Assembly (NCBI RefSeq): GCF_020103725.1
Contig: NZ_JAHXBG010000018.1
Location: 62,001 to 126,000 of the forward strand
Direction: 5' to 3'
From: Hyalangium gracile
GTDB taxonomy: Bacteria; Myxococcota; Myxococcia; Myxococcales; Myxococcaceae
Length of the DNA stretch: 64,000 bases
Shown here: positions 42,548 through 52,504 of the stretch, piece after piece
How the letters are laid out: the number at the start of each line of letters is the position of its first letter
Position numbering within the stretch: position 1 is the first letter of the stretch
Program-made: the position numbers and the translations under genes
The notes under the pieces: generated by a model
Seen by the model: only the letters and a program-made list of their open reading frames with translations
Databases searched by the model: none
Told to the model about the DNA's origin: nothing

Positions 42548-44494
42548 CTACAGCGCGTAGGGGCCCTTGTTGTAGGCCTCGATCACCGAGCCGATGATGT
42601 CGAAGCCGTGGGTGTTGCTCAGCAGCACGGCGGCAACCCCGTTCGGCAGCAGGACGATGCCCGTGTTGCTGCCTCGGCCATCACCGGTGAGCCAGGCGCC
42701 ATTGTGATGGGAGGCGGCTCCGCCCAAGGTGCCTGCTCCCCACCAGCCCAGCTGCTGGCTGCGCATGAGCTGGGCCGTCGACGCCGAGAGCACGGTGTTG
42801 TTCTGGATGCCGATGAGGAACTTCGCCAGATCGTTGGCGGAGGCGTACCAGCCGTAGGCGCCACACTGCGAGGTGTAGTCGGTGGTCCAGAGGTAGCCGG
42901 GCGACTGCGCGCCGTACGCGTAGTAGAGCGTCGGGTTGACGGCATCGGGCATGCAGCTCATGGCGGTGATGCCCATGGGCTGGAGGATGTTCGTCCGCAC
43001 GAACGTCACATAGTCCATGCCGGAGATGGCCTCGATGACGGCGCGCAGCAGGCAGAAGTTGCCGTTCGAGTAGGCCTGTGTGCTGCCCGGAGTGCTCACC
43101 AGCGGGGTGGCCAGCAGCTGGGCCATGGAGGCATTGAAGTCATCCCCACAGTAGCCCCACCCGGCCATGCCGCTGCGGTGGGTGAGGAGCTGGCGGAGGG
43201 TCACCTGGTTCACACCCGCGGCGGCGCCAGGCCACCGGCTGCTCACGTACGGGTAGAAGGGCGCGTCCAGGGAGATGCCGTTGTTCTGGACGAGGTACAT
43301 CATCGCCGTGGCGGTGATGGGCTTGGAGACGCTGGCCTGGTGCACCCGGGTCGAGGCCGTCATGGCGACTCCCGGAGCGCTGCTCTCGTAGGGCGCCCGC
43401 GCGTAGCCCACGCCGCCCGAGGTCGTCATCTGTCCCGCCTCGACGATGGCGTAGGAGTAACCCATGGCCTTCCCGTCCATGACCTTGTCGAACTCGGACG
43501 CCCAGGGCGGCGGTGAGTACGCCTGGAAGTCGGTCAGGCGCAGGTTGTCCTGGCTCGCCGCGCTCCAGGTGGAGACAAAGGCGTTCCAGTCCTGCCCGGC
43601 GACGACCTGGTAGGCATCCGAGCCCTCTCGGTAGACGCCGTTGAAGTGCCACTCATTTCCCTCCCAGTACGCCTCCATGTCCACCAGGCGCAGTCCCTGC
43701 GCGGCCAGCTCCTGCGTCTTGGTCTGGAAGACCGGCCAGGTGTCTCCCGTCCGGAGGGCATGGCTACCGGTACCGGGGTTCCAGACCGCCGCGTACTGGC
43801 GCTGGCCGTTCTCCACGTAGGTCTCCAGATCGACGAGGCGCAGCCCGGTCGAGGGGAGTATCTGCCGGAAGAAGGCCAGCTCGTTCGAGTCCAGGTCTGC
43901 CTGGAACAGATAGCCATTCGGGCTGGCGTCCCACACCCCCGCGAACCTTCGCTGGCCACCCTCCACGTAGACTTCCAGATCGATGAGGCGCATTCCCTGG
44001 GGGTTCAGGCTCCGCGCTTCGGCCTCGAAAGCCGGCAAGGAGAGCCCCACGCGCAGCGCATGCACCCCACTCCCCGGCAACCACGCCCCGCTGTAGCGCG
44101 GGACGCCGTCCGTCACCTCGACGTTGAGATCCACCAGGCGGAGGCCAGCCGCGGCCCACTCTTGATACTGCGCCTCGAAGGTTGCCCACTCGGCACTCAC
44201 CGACAACGCGTGATCGTCCGTACCCGCGCGGAAGAGGCCCGCGAAGAGTGGGGCAGGGGGTGCCACGAGGCTCTGGCCGAGCTGGCGGGGGGCCTCAACC
44301 TCGGGGACGACAGCGAAGAGCGGGTGCGGCCCTTCGTCACTCAGGGCGTGTAATGCCCCGGGCTCGCATCCCGCCAACATCATCAGCAGCACCCAGCCCC
44401 AGGGCGAGGTGCTCCGGGGGGCTCGCCGGTTCGGGAACCGTCCATGATGCTCGCCGCTGGATGGCGACTGAGGGGAGATTGCTCCTGCCAACAT
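42548..44494 (-). CDS. Serine hydrolase (beta-lactamase family) lipoprotein with five tandem N-terminal repeats
   Basis: A 648-residue protein. It starts at ATG 44494 (GGAGG upstream) and has a late hydrophobic segment with lipobox LMMLAGC. Residues ~100-330 carry five repeats of about 47 residues built on (G/N)(L/M)RL(V/I/T)D(L/M/F)-x-(V/A)Y, each followed by a (Y/F)(S/A/N)G(V/A)(W/Y) strand. The C-terminal class C beta-lactamase fold has Ser388-x-x-Lys391 (ASVSKPITA), YSNGNF as the Tyr-x-Asn element and HHNGAW near the His-Thr-Gly position. The repeat-plus-hydrolase layout resembles fungal polyglycine hydrolases. The enzyme is probably displayed on the cell surface; the substrate is unknown and antibiotic hydrolysis is unlikely. 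Confidence 0.85.
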   Translation of the reverse strand: MLAGAISPQSPSSGEHHGRFPNRRAPRSTSPWGWVLLMMLAGCEPGALHALSDEGPHPLFAVVPEVEAPRQLGQSLVAPPAPLFAGLFRAGTDDHALSVSAEWATFEAQYQEWAAAGLRLVDLNVEVTDGVPRYSGAWLPGSGVHALRVGLSLPAFEAEARSLNPQGMRLIDLEVYVEGGQRRFAGVWDASPNGYLFQADLDSNELAFFRQILPSTGLRLVDLETYVENGQRQYAAVWNPGTGSHALRTGDTWPVFQTKTQELAAQGLRLVDMEAYWEGNEWHFNGVYREGSDAYQVVAGQDWNAFVSTWSAASQDNLRLTDFQAYSPPPWASEFDKVMDGKAMGYSYAIVEAGQMTTSGGVGYARAPYESSAPGVAMTASTRVHQASVSKPITATAMMYLVQNNGISLDAPFYPYVSSRWPGAAAGVNQVTLRQLLTHRSGMAGWGYCGDDFNASMAQLLATPLVSTPGSTQAYSNGNFCLLRAVIEAISGMDYVTFVRTNILQPMGITAMSCMPDAVNPTLYYAYGAQSPGYLWTTDYTSQCGAYGWYASANDLAKFLIGIQNNTVLSASTAQLMRSQQLGWWGAGTLGGAASHHNGAWLTGDGRGSNTGIVLLPNGVAAVLLSNTHGFDIIGSVIEAYNKGPYAL

Positions 44495-44612
44495 AGAACC
44501 TCCGTGGGTGAGGGCTCTCGCGAGCCGTTGGCGAAGCTCTATCTCTCGGAGGGCTGGAGGTTCTTGTCCTCGCGCGCCAGAAGGACTGTCCTGGGACGCC
44601 ACGCCTCCGGTT

Positions 44613-45383
44613 TCACGGGGGCTCGGCGTGGAGCAGCTCGCGGAACAGCACCTCGGCAACCTCGCGGAACAGCTCTCCGGACGCCAGCAGCCCACCACAG
44701 TGGTGAGGCTCCCGGGCCAGCGTGAGCGCGACGGCCTTTCCCAGCACCGCGTCCCAGAAGGGGCCAGAGTCCTCCGGCAGCAGGAACTCGCGGATGATGC
44801 TCCGCGGCCACGGCAGCACCGTCGTCGGATCCGCGTCGCTCGGCGTCGTGAAGCAGTCCAGGTCCACGTCCAGCAGCACCCGCTCCGCCCGCTCCAGCAC
44901 CTCGCGCACCGCATCCCCCGGCGCGGGACTCCGGAACGCCTCCGCCGCCCGGTCCACCGTGGGCACCGACACCAGGCGGTGCTCCCGGCCGCGCGTATCC
45001 TTATATACGTCCCGCTCGAACGAGCCCCGAGGCCGCGCCCGCGCGATGAGGAGCGCGTCTCCCACCAGCCCGGCCTCCATGGCGGCCAGGATGTGATCGT
45101 AGTTGCGCACGTCCAGCGCCCACCGCGCGTGCTCGTCCAGCGCCCTCAGCCCCGCGCTCCGGTCCGGCACGGCCTCCGGCTGTCGCGGAGGCACCACGTC
45201 CAGGTGCCGGTCCAGGCTCACCAGCAGTGCGGGAGGACTACCCTCTCCGAGCGCGCACGCCCAGGACGGCAGCGCGAGCCGGTGCGGATCGAAGACATAG
45301 GCGTCCTTTGGCCCCCGGCCTCCCGCCAATGACAGGCGGATGACACCCGCCAGCCGCAGGTGGAGTGGCGCTTCCTGCTCCAT
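44613..45383 (-). CDS. UPF0489 / peptide-arginase-like protein
   Basis: A 256-residue protein starting at MEQEAPLHLRLAGV (ATG 45383, with GGAGG 10 bp upstream); the open frame continues to 45863 but overlaps the divergent peptidase gene. Arginase-fold metal motifs are visible: AYVFDPHRLALPSW, LVSLDRHLDVVPPR, VLLDVDLDCFTTPSD and LAREPHHCGG. UPF0489 relatives include peptide arginases that turn arginine into ornithine in ribosomal peptides. No precursor peptide or other RiPP enzyme is evident beside it, so the substrate here is open. The 118-bp gap to the serine hydrolase start shows no terminator. Confidence 0.8.
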   Translation of the reverse strand: MEQEAPLHLRLAGVIRLSLAGGRGPKDAYVFDPHRLALPSWACALGEGSPPALLVSLDRHLDVVPPRQPEAVPDRSAGLRALDEHARWALDVRNYDHILAAMEAGLVGDALLIARARPRGSFERDVYKDTRGREHRLVSVPTVDRAAEAFRSPAPGDAVREVLERAERVLLDVDLDCFTTPSDADPTTVLPWPRSIIREFLLPEDSGPFWDAVLGKAVALTLAREPHHCGGLLASGELFREVAEVLFRELLHAEPP

Positions 45384-45498
45384 CTCGGAATAACCTCCCG
45401 GGTCCGTGCTTTCCCACCCGATGCGTGAAGCCAGGGAGTGTAGGCTTCGCGCCCCCCAGACGTGAAAGGAGAGGGCCTCCTTCAAGGTCCAGCGTCGC

Positions 45499-47712
45499 AT
45501 GCGCAACCTCGCCGCAGCCGTGCTCCTCCTCTCGAGCCTCTCGGCCTTCGCCCAGACAGCTCCCGCCAAGCCCATGTCCGAACGAAAGCCCGACACCTTC
45601 CTCCGCCAGTACTCCGAGACCCGCCGCTTCATGAGCGGCCGTCCCGTGAAGCCGCGCTTCACTCCGGATGAGAAGACCCTCTTCTTCCTGCGCGCCCAGC
45701 CCACGTCCGCCTCGCAGACGCTCTTCGCCTTCGACGTGGCCACCGGCGCGACGAAGGAGCTGCTGACTCCCGAGTCCATCCTCAAGGGCGCCGAGGAGAC
45801 GCTCTCCGTGGAGGAGAAGGCCCGCCGCGAGCGCATGCGCGTGAGCACCCGGGGCTTCACCACCTACGACTTGTCCGAGGACGGCGAGCGCATCCTCGTC
45901 AGCCTCTCCGGCAAGCTCTACCTCGTCGAGCGCTCCTCCGGAAAGTCGACCGAGCTGAAGACGGGCCCGGGCGTCATCGACCCGCGCTTCTCCCCGGACG
46001 GCAAGCAGATCGCCTACGTGCGTGACAACGACGTGTTCCGCATCGACCTGGCCACCAACAAGGAGCAGCGCGTCACCCAGGGCGGCTCGGAGGCGAAGAC
46101 CCACGGCCTGGCCGAGTTCGTCGCCCAGGAGGAGATGGGCCGCTTCTCCGGCTACTGGTGGAGCCAGGACTCGAAGTTCATCGCCTACACCGAGTCCGAC
46201 ACCACCGCCGTGGAGAAGCTCACCATCGTCGACGTGATGCACCCCGAGAAGGGCGGCAACGACTTCCCCTACCCGCGTCCGGGCAAGCCCAACGCGGTGG
46301 TGCGCCTGGGCGTCATCCCCGTCACCGGAGGCAAGACGGTGTGGGTGGACTGGGATGCGAAGGCCTACCCGTACCTGGCCACCGTGGCCTGGCAGAAGGG
46401 CGGGCCGCTCACGGTGCTCGTGCAGAACCGCACCCAGACGGAGGAACAGCTCCTCGCGGTGGAGCCGCGCACCGGCAAGACGCGCGTGCTGCTCACGGAG
46501 AAGGATGCGGCCTGGATCAACCTGGACCAGGACTTCCCCCGCTGGCTCGAGGATGGCAGCGGCTTCCTCTGGTACACCGAGCGCAATGGCGGCCCCGAGG
46601 TGGAGCAGCGCAACGCGGACGGCAGCCTCGCGCGCTCCTGGGTGAAGCCGGGCGCCGGCTTCCGGGGCATGTCGCGCTTCGTGGACGCCACTCGCACGCT
46701 CTACTTCTTCGGCGATCCCAACCCCACCGAGAGCTACCTCTGGCGGGTGAAGGATGGCGGCGCCCCCGAGAAGATCGCCACCGGCACTCCCGCTCCCGCC
46801 TTCGAGACGCCCGTCACCATCTCCAAGGAGGGCGGGCTGCTCGTCGCCATCTCCCAGACGGACACCACCATGCCGCGCTACTCGGTGCTGCGGGCGGATG
46901 GCACCCGCGTGGGGGATCTGCCCTCCATCGCCGCCGAGCCTCCCTTCACCCCCAACACGCAGTACTACGTGGTGGGCAAGGAGGGCTTCCATGCCTCCGT
47001 CACCCGGCCCAGGAGCATGAAGCCCGGCGTGAAGCTGCCCGTCATCGTCTATGTCTACGGCGGGCCCACCGCCACCGTGGTGCGCCGTGGCATGGCGGAG
47101 AACCTGCTCAACCAGTGGCTGGCTGACCAGGGCTTCCTCATCGTCAAGTTCGACGGGCGCGGCACTCCGCTGCGCAGCGCCTCCTGGGAGCGCGCGGTGA
47201 AGTACGACTTCGCCACCATCACCCTGGACGATCAGATCGCCGCCCTCAAGGCCCTGGCGGAGAAGGTCCCCGAGCTGGATCCGTCCCGCGTGGGCATCTA
47301 CGGCTGGAGCTTCGGCGGCTACATGGCCGCGCTCGCCGCCCTCAAGCGCCCGGACGTCTTCAAGGCCGCGGTGGCCGGCGCTCCCGTGGTGGACTGGCTC
47401 GACTACGACACCCACTACACCGAGCGCTACCTGGGGCTCCCCCAGGAGCACCCCGAGGCCTACGAGAAGAGCTCGCTGCTCACCTACGCCAACGACGCCA
47501 GCAAGCCCATCGCCTCACTGCTGCTCATCCACGGCACCGCGGATGACAACGTCTACTTCTTCCACACCCTCAAGCTCTCCCACGCGCTCTTCCTGGCCGG
47601 CAAGCCGCACGAGCTGCTGCCGCTCAGCGGGCTGACGCACATGGTGCCGGATCCGCTCGTCACCCAGCGCCAGTACGAGCGGGTGCTGAACTACTTCCAC
47701 AAGCACCTGTAG
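45499..47712 (+). CDS. S9 family prolyl oligopeptidase (DPP IV-like), secreted
   Basis: A 737-residue protein with a signal peptide (residues 1-20, SSLSAFAQ). A seven-bladed-propeller-like N-terminal domain (~30-490) includes RISPDG-type strands such as PRFSPDGKQIAYVRDND. The alpha/beta-hydrolase domain has YGWSFGGYMAA with Ser604, IHGTADDNVYF with Asp682 and GLTHMVPD with His714, the DPP IV triad spacing. The Glu-rich helix of DPP IV that binds the substrate amino terminus is represented by AEFVAQEEMGRFSGYWW. Such enzymes remove N-terminal Xaa-Pro dipeptides, fitting a predatory, protein-degrading lifestyle. Confidence 0.94.
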   Translation: MRNLAAAVLLLSSLSAFAQTAPAKPMSERKPDTFLRQYSETRRFMSGRPVKPRFTPDEKTLFFLRAQPTSASQTLFAFDVATGATKELLTPESILKGAEETLSVEEKARRERMRVSTRGFTTYDLSEDGERILVSLSGKLYLVERSSGKSTELKTGPGVIDPRFSPDGKQIAYVRDNDVFRIDLATNKEQRVTQGGSEAKTHGLAEFVAQEEMGRFSGYWWSQDSKFIAYTESDTTAVEKLTIVDVMHPEKGGNDFPYPRPGKPNAVVRLGVIPVTGGKTVWVDWDAKAYPYLATVAWQKGGPLTVLVQNRTQTEEQLLAVEPRTGKTRVLLTEKDAAWINLDQDFPRWLEDGSGFLWYTERNGGPEVEQRNADGSLARSWVKPGAGFRGMSRFVDATRTLYFFGDPNPTESYLWRVKDGGAPEKIATGTPAPAFETPVTISKEGGLLVAISQTDTTMPRYSVLRADGTRVGDLPSIAAEPPFTPNTQYYVVGKEGFHASVTRPRSMKPGVKLPVIVYVYGGPTATVVRRGMAENLLNQWLADQGFLIVKFDGRGTPLRSASWERAVKYDFATITLDDQIAALKALAEKVPELDPSRVGIYGWSFGGYMAALAALKRPDVFKAAVAGAPVVDWLDYDTHYTERYLGLPQEHPEAYEKSSLLTYANDASKPIASLLLIHGTADDNVYFFHTLKLSHALFLAGKPHELLPLSGLTHMVPDPLVTQRQYERVLNYFHKHL

Positions 47713-47725
47713 CCCGCAAAAGAGA

Positions 47726-47758
47726 GAGGCCCGGTTCCCGCCAAGGGGACCGAGCCTC
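47726..47758. terminator. Bidirectional intrinsic-type terminator between peptidase and cspA
   Basis: GAGGCCCGGTTCCC pairs with GGGGACCGAGCCTC (two G-T or mismatched positions) around a short loop. CTTTA follows on the plus strand and TCTCTTTTGCG follows on the minus strand. It lies between the convergent stop codons at 47712 and 47800 and can serve both genes. Confidence 0.72.
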
Positions 47759-47799
47759 GCTTTACCCGCCAGTTCCGTGAGGAGTGGCTTGGTCTGCGC

Positions 47800-48003
47800 T
47801 TAGACGGCGCGCACGTTCTGAGCCTGCAGACCCTTGGGGCCACGGGTCACTTCGAACTGCACCTTCTGGCCCTCCTGCAGGGTGCGGAAGCCATCCATGT
47901 TGATGGCGGTGTGGTGGCAGAACACGTCCTCGCCACCTCCGTCCTGCGTGATGAAGCCGAAGCCCTTCGCATCGTTGAACCACTTCACGGTACCAGTTGC
48001 CAT
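47800..48003 (-). CDS. Cold-shock-domain protein (CspA family)
   Basis: A 67-residue single OB-fold nucleic-acid-binding protein. RNP1-type motif [11 protein letters not shown] and RNP2-like DVFCHHTAI are present, with [20 protein letters not shown] at the end. ATG at 48003 follows AAGGAAG; the open frame to 48228 is not coding-like upstream. Such proteins melt RNA structures and act as RNA chaperones. The 145-bp leader before the E2 gene stop may hold the promoter, but I found only a weak pair (TGGACT, 18 bp, TACAAC). Confidence 0.96.
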   Translation of the reverse strand: MATGTVKWFNDAKGFGFITQDGGGEDVFCHHTAINMDGFRTLQEGQKVQFEVTRGPKGLQAQNVRAV

Positions 48004-48148
48004 TTTGTTGCTTCCTTCATGACGGGCGGCGCCGGAGCCCCCCGGTTCTTCAGCCCCCCGACTACCGGAAGGCACCCCAGTTGTAGTGGGGGGGCGCACC
48101 GCAAGTCCAGATGCCTCTGTGCATTTCGGCGATGACGCGTTCGCGTCA

Positions 48149-49366
48149 TCACACCTCGAGCAGCAATCGCTCGGGGTCCTCAATGCACTCCTTGACACGG
48201 ACGAGGAACTGGACTGCCTCGCGGCCATCCACCAGGCGGTGGTCGTACGAGAGCGCCACGTACATGATGGGCCGGATGACGATCTGTCCGTCCTTCACCA
48301 CGGGCCGCTCGACGATGTTGTGCATGCCCAGGATGCCCGACTGCGGCGGGTTGAGGATGGGCGTGGACAGCATGGAGCCGAAGATGCCGCCGTTGGAGAT
48401 GGTGAAGGTGCCGCCCTGCAGCTCCGCCAGGGTGAGCTTGTCGTTGCGGGCGCGCACGCCGAAGTCGCCGATCTTCTTCTCCAGGTCCGCCAGCGACAGC
48501 TTGTCGGCGTCGCGCAGCACCGGCACCACCAGCCCGCGCGAGCCGGACACCGCCACGCCGATGTCGTAGTAGTGCTTGAAGACGACGTCCTCGCCCTCGA
48601 TCTCCGCGTTGATCTGCGGGAAGGCCTTGAGGGCCTCGATGGAGGCGCGCACGAAGAAGCTCATGAAGCCCAGCTTCACGCCGTGCTTCGCCTGGAACTT
48701 CTCGTTGTACTTCTTGCGCAGCGCCATCACCTCGCCCATGTCCACCTCGTTGAAGGTGGTGAGGATGGCGGCGGTGGACTGGGCCTGCACGAGCCGCTCG
48801 GCCACGCGCTTGCGCAGCGGCGTCATCCGCACGCGCTCCTCGCGGGCCGCGTTGGGGCGAGGACCGGTGGGCGCCGGCGGAGCCGACGGCGTCGGGGCCG
48901 GAGCCTGCGAGCCCCGGTTGAGCTGGCCGAGCACGTCGTCCTTGGTGATGCGGCCTCCCGCGCCAGAGCCCTGGAGCTGGGAGACGTCCACGTTGTGGGC
49001 GCCCGCCACGTTCCGGGCGGTGGGCGTGATGCGCGCATCCGCGGCCGGGGCGGCGGCGACGGGGGCCGGAGCCGGCGCGGGAGCGGGAGCGGCGGCGGCG
49101 GCGGGCTGAGGCGCGGCGGCGGTGGCGCCGTTGGCGTCGATGAGGCCGAGCACCTCGCCCACGCGGACCTTGTCGCCGTCCTTGAAGGAGATGGAGGCGA
49201 GCGTGCCGGCCGCGGGAGCGGGCACGTCGATGGTGACCTTGTCCGTCTCGAGGACGACGAGCGGCTCGTCCGCGGCGACGGTGTCACCCTTCTTCTTGTT
49301 CCACTTGCCGACGACGGCTTCGGTGATGGACTCGCCCAGGGGCGGGACTTTCAATTCAACGGCCAT
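48149..49366 (-). CDS. sucB: 2-oxoglutarate dehydrogenase E2, dihydrolipoamide succinyltransferase
   Basis: A 405-residue TCA-cycle enzyme. The N-terminal lipoyl domain has Lys43 in [16 protein letters not shown]. An Ala/Pro hinge, the peripheral-subunit-binding domain ([31 protein letters not shown]) and the catalytic acyltransferase domain follow, with His376 and Asp380 in [15 protein letters not shown]. It overlaps the sucA stop by 11 bp and forms the E1-E2 operon; the E3 (lpd) gene is not in the window. Confidence 0.97.
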   Translation of the reverse strand: MAVELKVPPLGESITEAVVGKWNKKKGDTVAADEPLVVLETDKVTIDVPAPAAGTLASISFKDGDKVRVGEVLGLIDANGATAAAPQPAAAAAPAPAPAPAPVAAAPAADARITPTARNVAGAHNVDVSQLQGSGAGGRITKDDVLGQLNRGSQAPAPTPSAPPAPTGPRPNAAREERVRMTPLRKRVAERLVQAQSTAAILTTFNEVDMGEVMALRKKYNEKFQAKHGVKLGFMSFFVRASIEALKAFPQINAEIEGEDVVFKHYYDIGVAVSGSRGLVVPVLRDADKLSLADLEKKIGDFGVRARNDKLTLAELQGGTFTISNGGIFGSMLSTPILNPPQSGILGMHNIVERPVVKDGQIVIRPIMYVALSYDHRLVDGREAVQFLVRVKECIEDPERLLLEV

Positions 49367-52235
49367 TCTTGGTTCCTCGGAGGATGGCTTCCTCGACGAT
49401 GAGGTGCTGCTCGTAGTCGTGGGTCTTCGTGAATCCGGTCGCCGGGCTGGCGGCCTCCGCCCGCCCGATGTAGCCGATCTTCACGGGCCCGCTGGCGCGG
49501 GAAGATGCCACGTCATGCAGGCGGGGGAACATGAAATACCACCCGCCGGCGTTGCGCGGCTCCTCCTGCACCCAGAAGAGCTCGGTCAGCTTCGGCATGC
49601 TGGAGACCAGGCTGGCCAGCGCGTCGAAGGGGAACGGGTAGAGCTGCTCCACCCGGACGATGGAGATGTTCCACGCCTTCTGCTCGTCCCGGGCCTTGAC
49701 GAGATCGTAGTAGACCTTGCCGGAGCACAGCAGCAGCCGCGTCACGCCCGCGGGCTCCGCCTCCTTGCGGTCGAGGATGATCTCCTGGAAGCGGCCCGTG
49801 GCCAGCTCGTCCAGCTTGCTGGTCGCCTCCGGGCGGCGCAGCAGGCTCTTGGGCGACATGATGACCAGCGGCTTGCGGTAGGGGCGCACCACCTGGCGGC
49901 GCAGCAGGTGGAAGATCTGCGCCGGCGTGGTGGGGTAGCACACCTGCATGTTGTCCTCGGCGCACAGGCCGAGGAAGCGCTCGAGGCGGGCGCTGGAGTG
50001 CTCCGGGCCCTGGCCCTCGTAGGCGTGCGGCAGCAGCAGGGTGAGGCCCGACAGCCGGCGCCACTTGCTCTCACCGGCGGCGATGAACTGATCGATGATG
50101 ATCTGCGCGCCGTTGGCGAAGTCGCCGAACTGGGCCTCCCAGATGGTGAGGCCGTCCGGCACGTCCAGGCTGTAGCCGTACTCGAAGCCCATCACGCCCA
50201 TCTCGGACAGCGGGCTGTTGTAGACCTGGAAGGTGGCGCGGCCGCTGTGGAACTGCCGCAGCGGCACGAAGCGCTCACCCGTCTTCACGTCGTGCAGCAC
50301 CGCGTGGCGGTGGCTGAAGGTGCCGCGCTCGCTGTCCTGGCCGGACAGCCGCACCCCGTAGCCCTCGCTCAAGAGCGTGGCGTAGGCCAGCGACTCGCCC
50401 TCGGACCAGAGCAGCTCCTCGCTCTCCAGCATGGACTGGCGCTTCTTGAGCACCGTGCGCTCCACCACCGGGTGGACGTTGAAGCCCGCGGGGACCTCGG
50501 ACAGCTTGCGCAGGGCCTCGTGCAGCCGGCCCTTGTCCACCGCGGTGGGCACCTCCGGCGCGTTCTTCTGCGAGCCGCCCTTGTAGGGCTTCCACAGGCC
50601 CTCCAGGGCGCTGGGCTCCTTGAACTGGCGCGCCTGCTTGATGCGGGTGAGCGCGTCGTCGAACTCCTTGAGGCAGGCCTGCTTGATGGCCTCGGACTCG
50701 TCGGCGGAGATGGTGCCGCGCTCGGCCAGCAGCTGCGCGTACAGCGTGCGCACCGTGGGCTGCTTGCGGATCAGCTCGTACATGTGCGGCTGGGTGAAGG
50801 ACGGATCGTCACCCTCGTTGTGGCCGTAGCGCCGGTAGCAGATGAGATCGATGACGACGTCGCTCTTGAACGTCTGCCGGAACTCGGCGGCCAGGCGCGC
50901 CACGTGGACGCAGGCCTCGGGGTCATCCCCGTTCACGTGGAAGACGGGCACGTCCAGCATCTGCGCGATGGCGGTGGCGTAGATGGAGGAGCGCGAGTCG
51001 CTCGGGTCGGTGGTGAAGCCCACCTGGTTGTTGATGACGACGTGGATGGTGCCGCCCGTCTCGTAGCCCTTGAGCCGCGACAGGTTGAGCGTCTCGGCCA
51101 CCACGCCCTGGCCCATGAAGGCCGCGTCCCCGTGGATGAGCAGCGGCATCACGCGGGTGCGATCGCTGTCCCCGCTGCGGTCCTGCTTGGCGCGCACGCG
51201 GCCCTCCACCACCGGATCCACCGCCTCCAGGTGGCTGGGGTTGAAGGCCAGCGACAGGTGGATGCTGGCCCCGGCGCGCGTGGTGTGATCCGACGAGAAG
51301 CCCATGTGGTACTTCACGTCGCCGCGACCGATGTAGGCCTTCGGGTCCGCCGGGCCCTCGAACTCGCTGAAGATCTGATCCGGGCTCTTGTGGAGGATGT
51401 TCGTCAGCACGTTGAGGCGGCCGCGGTGGGCCATGCCGATGACGACCTCCTTGAGGTTCATGCCGCCGCCCACCTCGAGGATGGCGTCCAGCATGGGGAT
51501 GAGGCTCTCACCGCCGTCCAGGCTGAAGCGCTTCACGCCCACGTACTTGGTGTGCAGGAAGTTCTCGAAGCCCTCCGCGTAGGAGAGCCGGGTGAGCAGG
51601 TGACGCTGCTCCTCCACCGGGAACTGCATCCGGTTCTCGCTGTGCTCCATGCGCCGCATGAGCCAGCGCCGACGCTCGCTGTCGAGCATCTGCATGAACT
51701 CGACGCCGATGGAGCCGCTGTACGTGCGGCGCAGGCGCCCGAGCAGCTCCTCCAGCTTCACCCGGGGCTCGGCGAAGACGCTGCCGCTCTCCACGGTCTG
51801 CTGGGACTCCTCGGAGGAGAAGTGCTTCTCGTCCACCATGGGCATGTCCGCCACGTGCTCCAGCGGCGGGCGGGCACGGCCGAGCGGATCCAGCTTCGCG
51901 CGCAGGTGGCCGCGCAGCCGGAAGGCGGTGATGGTCTGGTCCACCCGGGCCTGCAGCCGCACGTCCTGGGCGGGCGCCGCCACGGGGGCGGGAGCCGGCG
52001 CCTGGGCTACGGCGGCGGCCGGCTTGCCGTTCTTGCCCGGGGTGGCGGGGGCGGCCGGGGCGGGAGCCTCCAGCAGCGTCTTGTTGAAGATGGGGCGCCC
52101 GGCGCCATTGTTGCGCTCGAAGATGTCCCGCCAGCTCGGATCCACGCTGGAGGGATCCTGAAGGTAGCGGGCGTACAGCCCTTCGATGAAGTCGATGTTG
52201 GCGCCAGAGAGGTACGAGTCCTGAAAATTCGCCAT
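49356..52235 (-). CDS. sucA: 2-oxoglutarate dehydrogenase E1 component
   Basis: A 959-residue thiamine-diphosphate enzyme that decarboxylates 2-oxoglutarate. The N-terminus ([20 protein letters not shown]) is the E2-contact segment, followed by an Ala/Pro-rich linker and the conserved [20 protein letters not shown]. Catalytic-domain features are [35 protein letters not shown] and [21 protein letters not shown] 52235 is chosen because it gives the standard start; the frame open to 52349 lacks coding character. The C-terminal domain is complete. E1-E2 are adjacent and translationally coupled. Confidence 0.98.
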   Translation of the reverse strand: MANFQDSYLSGANIDFIEGLYARYLQDPSSVDPSWRDIFERNNGAGRPIFNKTLLEAPAPAAPATPGKNGKPAAAVAQAPAPAPVAAPAQDVRLQARVDQTITAFRLRGHLRAKLDPLGRARPPLEHVADMPMVDEKHFSSEESQQTVESGSVFAEPRVKLEELLGRLRRTYSGSIGVEFMQMLDSERRRWLMRRMEHSENRMQFPVEEQRHLLTRLSYAEGFENFLHTKYVGVKRFSLDGGESLIPMLDAILEVGGGMNLKEVVIGMAHRGRLNVLTNILHKSPDQIFSEFEGPADPKAYIGRGDVKYHMGFSSDHTTRAGASIHLSLAFNPSHLEAVDPVVEGRVRAKQDRSGDSDRTRVMPLLIHGDAAFMGQGVVAETLNLSRLKGYETGGTIHVVINNQVGFTTDPSDSRSSIYATAIAQMLDVPVFHVNGDDPEACVHVARLAAEFRQTFKSDVVIDLICYRRYGHNEGDDPSFTQPHMYELIRKQPTVRTLYAQLLAERGTISADESEAIKQACLKEFDDALTRIKQARQFKEPSALEGLWKPYKGGSQKNAPEVPTAVDKGRLHEALRKLSEVPAGFNVHPVVERTVLKKRQSMLESEELLWSEGESLAYATLLSEGYGVRLSGQDSERGTFSHRHAVLHDVKTGERFVPLRQFHSGRATFQVYNSPLSEMGVMGFEYGYSLDVPDGLTIWEAQFGDFANGAQIIIDQFIAAGESKWRRLSGLTLLLPHAYEGQGPEHSSARLERFLGLCAEDNMQVCYPTTPAQIFHLLRRQVVRPYRKPLVIMSPKSLLRRPEATSKLDELATGRFQEIILDRKEAEPAGVTRLLLCSGKVYYDLVKARDEQKAWNISIVRVEQLYPFPFDALASLVSSMPKLTELFWVQEEPRNAGGWYFMFPRLHDVASSRASGPVKIGYIGRAEAASPATGFTKTHDYEQHLIVEEAILRGTKNGR

Positions 52236-52504
52236 GGCGGGGAGTCTTTTACTGGATGGGGGGCCCGTTGGGGGGTTTTCGCCGCAATTTGTTGGATCTT
52301 CCGGGACTTCTAGCGGCGGCGAGGGGGGGGAGCCAGCAGCAAGAATCATGCGCCTCGTGAGCAGAACTTCAGGCGGGGGCTCCAGCCGGGGAGGCGCCGG
52401 GCCGCGCCTTTACGCGCTGCGGCGTCCCGTGTTTCACGCCCCACCTGCCGCCAGGAGTGGTAAACCGCCCCGCCTCCCCCTCTTCTTCTCGCGAAAGGCA
52501 CCTC
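52236..52504. promoter_or_regulatory. Divergent promoter region of sucA and the enoyl-ACP reductase
   Basis: This 269-bp gap separates the divergent starts and must contain both promoters. It includes a G-rich run near 52257-52278 and a second near 52326. I found no clear -35/-10 pair, operator or riboswitch. Confidence 0.45.

Noticed and set aside
42548-44494. Antibiotic-resistance beta-lactamase
   Set aside because: The SxxK hydrolase is fused to a large repeat domain and a lipobox and has an HNG instead of KTG element, fitting an esterase or peptidase better.
44495-44914. Extended N-terminus of the serine hydrolase
   Set aside because: Cys/Arg-rich and read through the peptide-arginase-like gene; ATG at 44494 has GGAGG and leads into a lipoprotein signal.
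45384-45863. Extended N-terminus of the peptide-arginase-like protein
   Set aside because: Arg/Ser-rich and runs antisense through the S9 peptidase signal region; conserved domain starts after 45383.
49122-52313. Very long plus-strand open frame (over 1,000 codons) opposite sucA/sucB
   Set aside because: Product is Leu/Val/Gly/His-rich low-complexity sequence, typical of the antisense of high-GC codons. The minus strand encodes clear E1 and E2.
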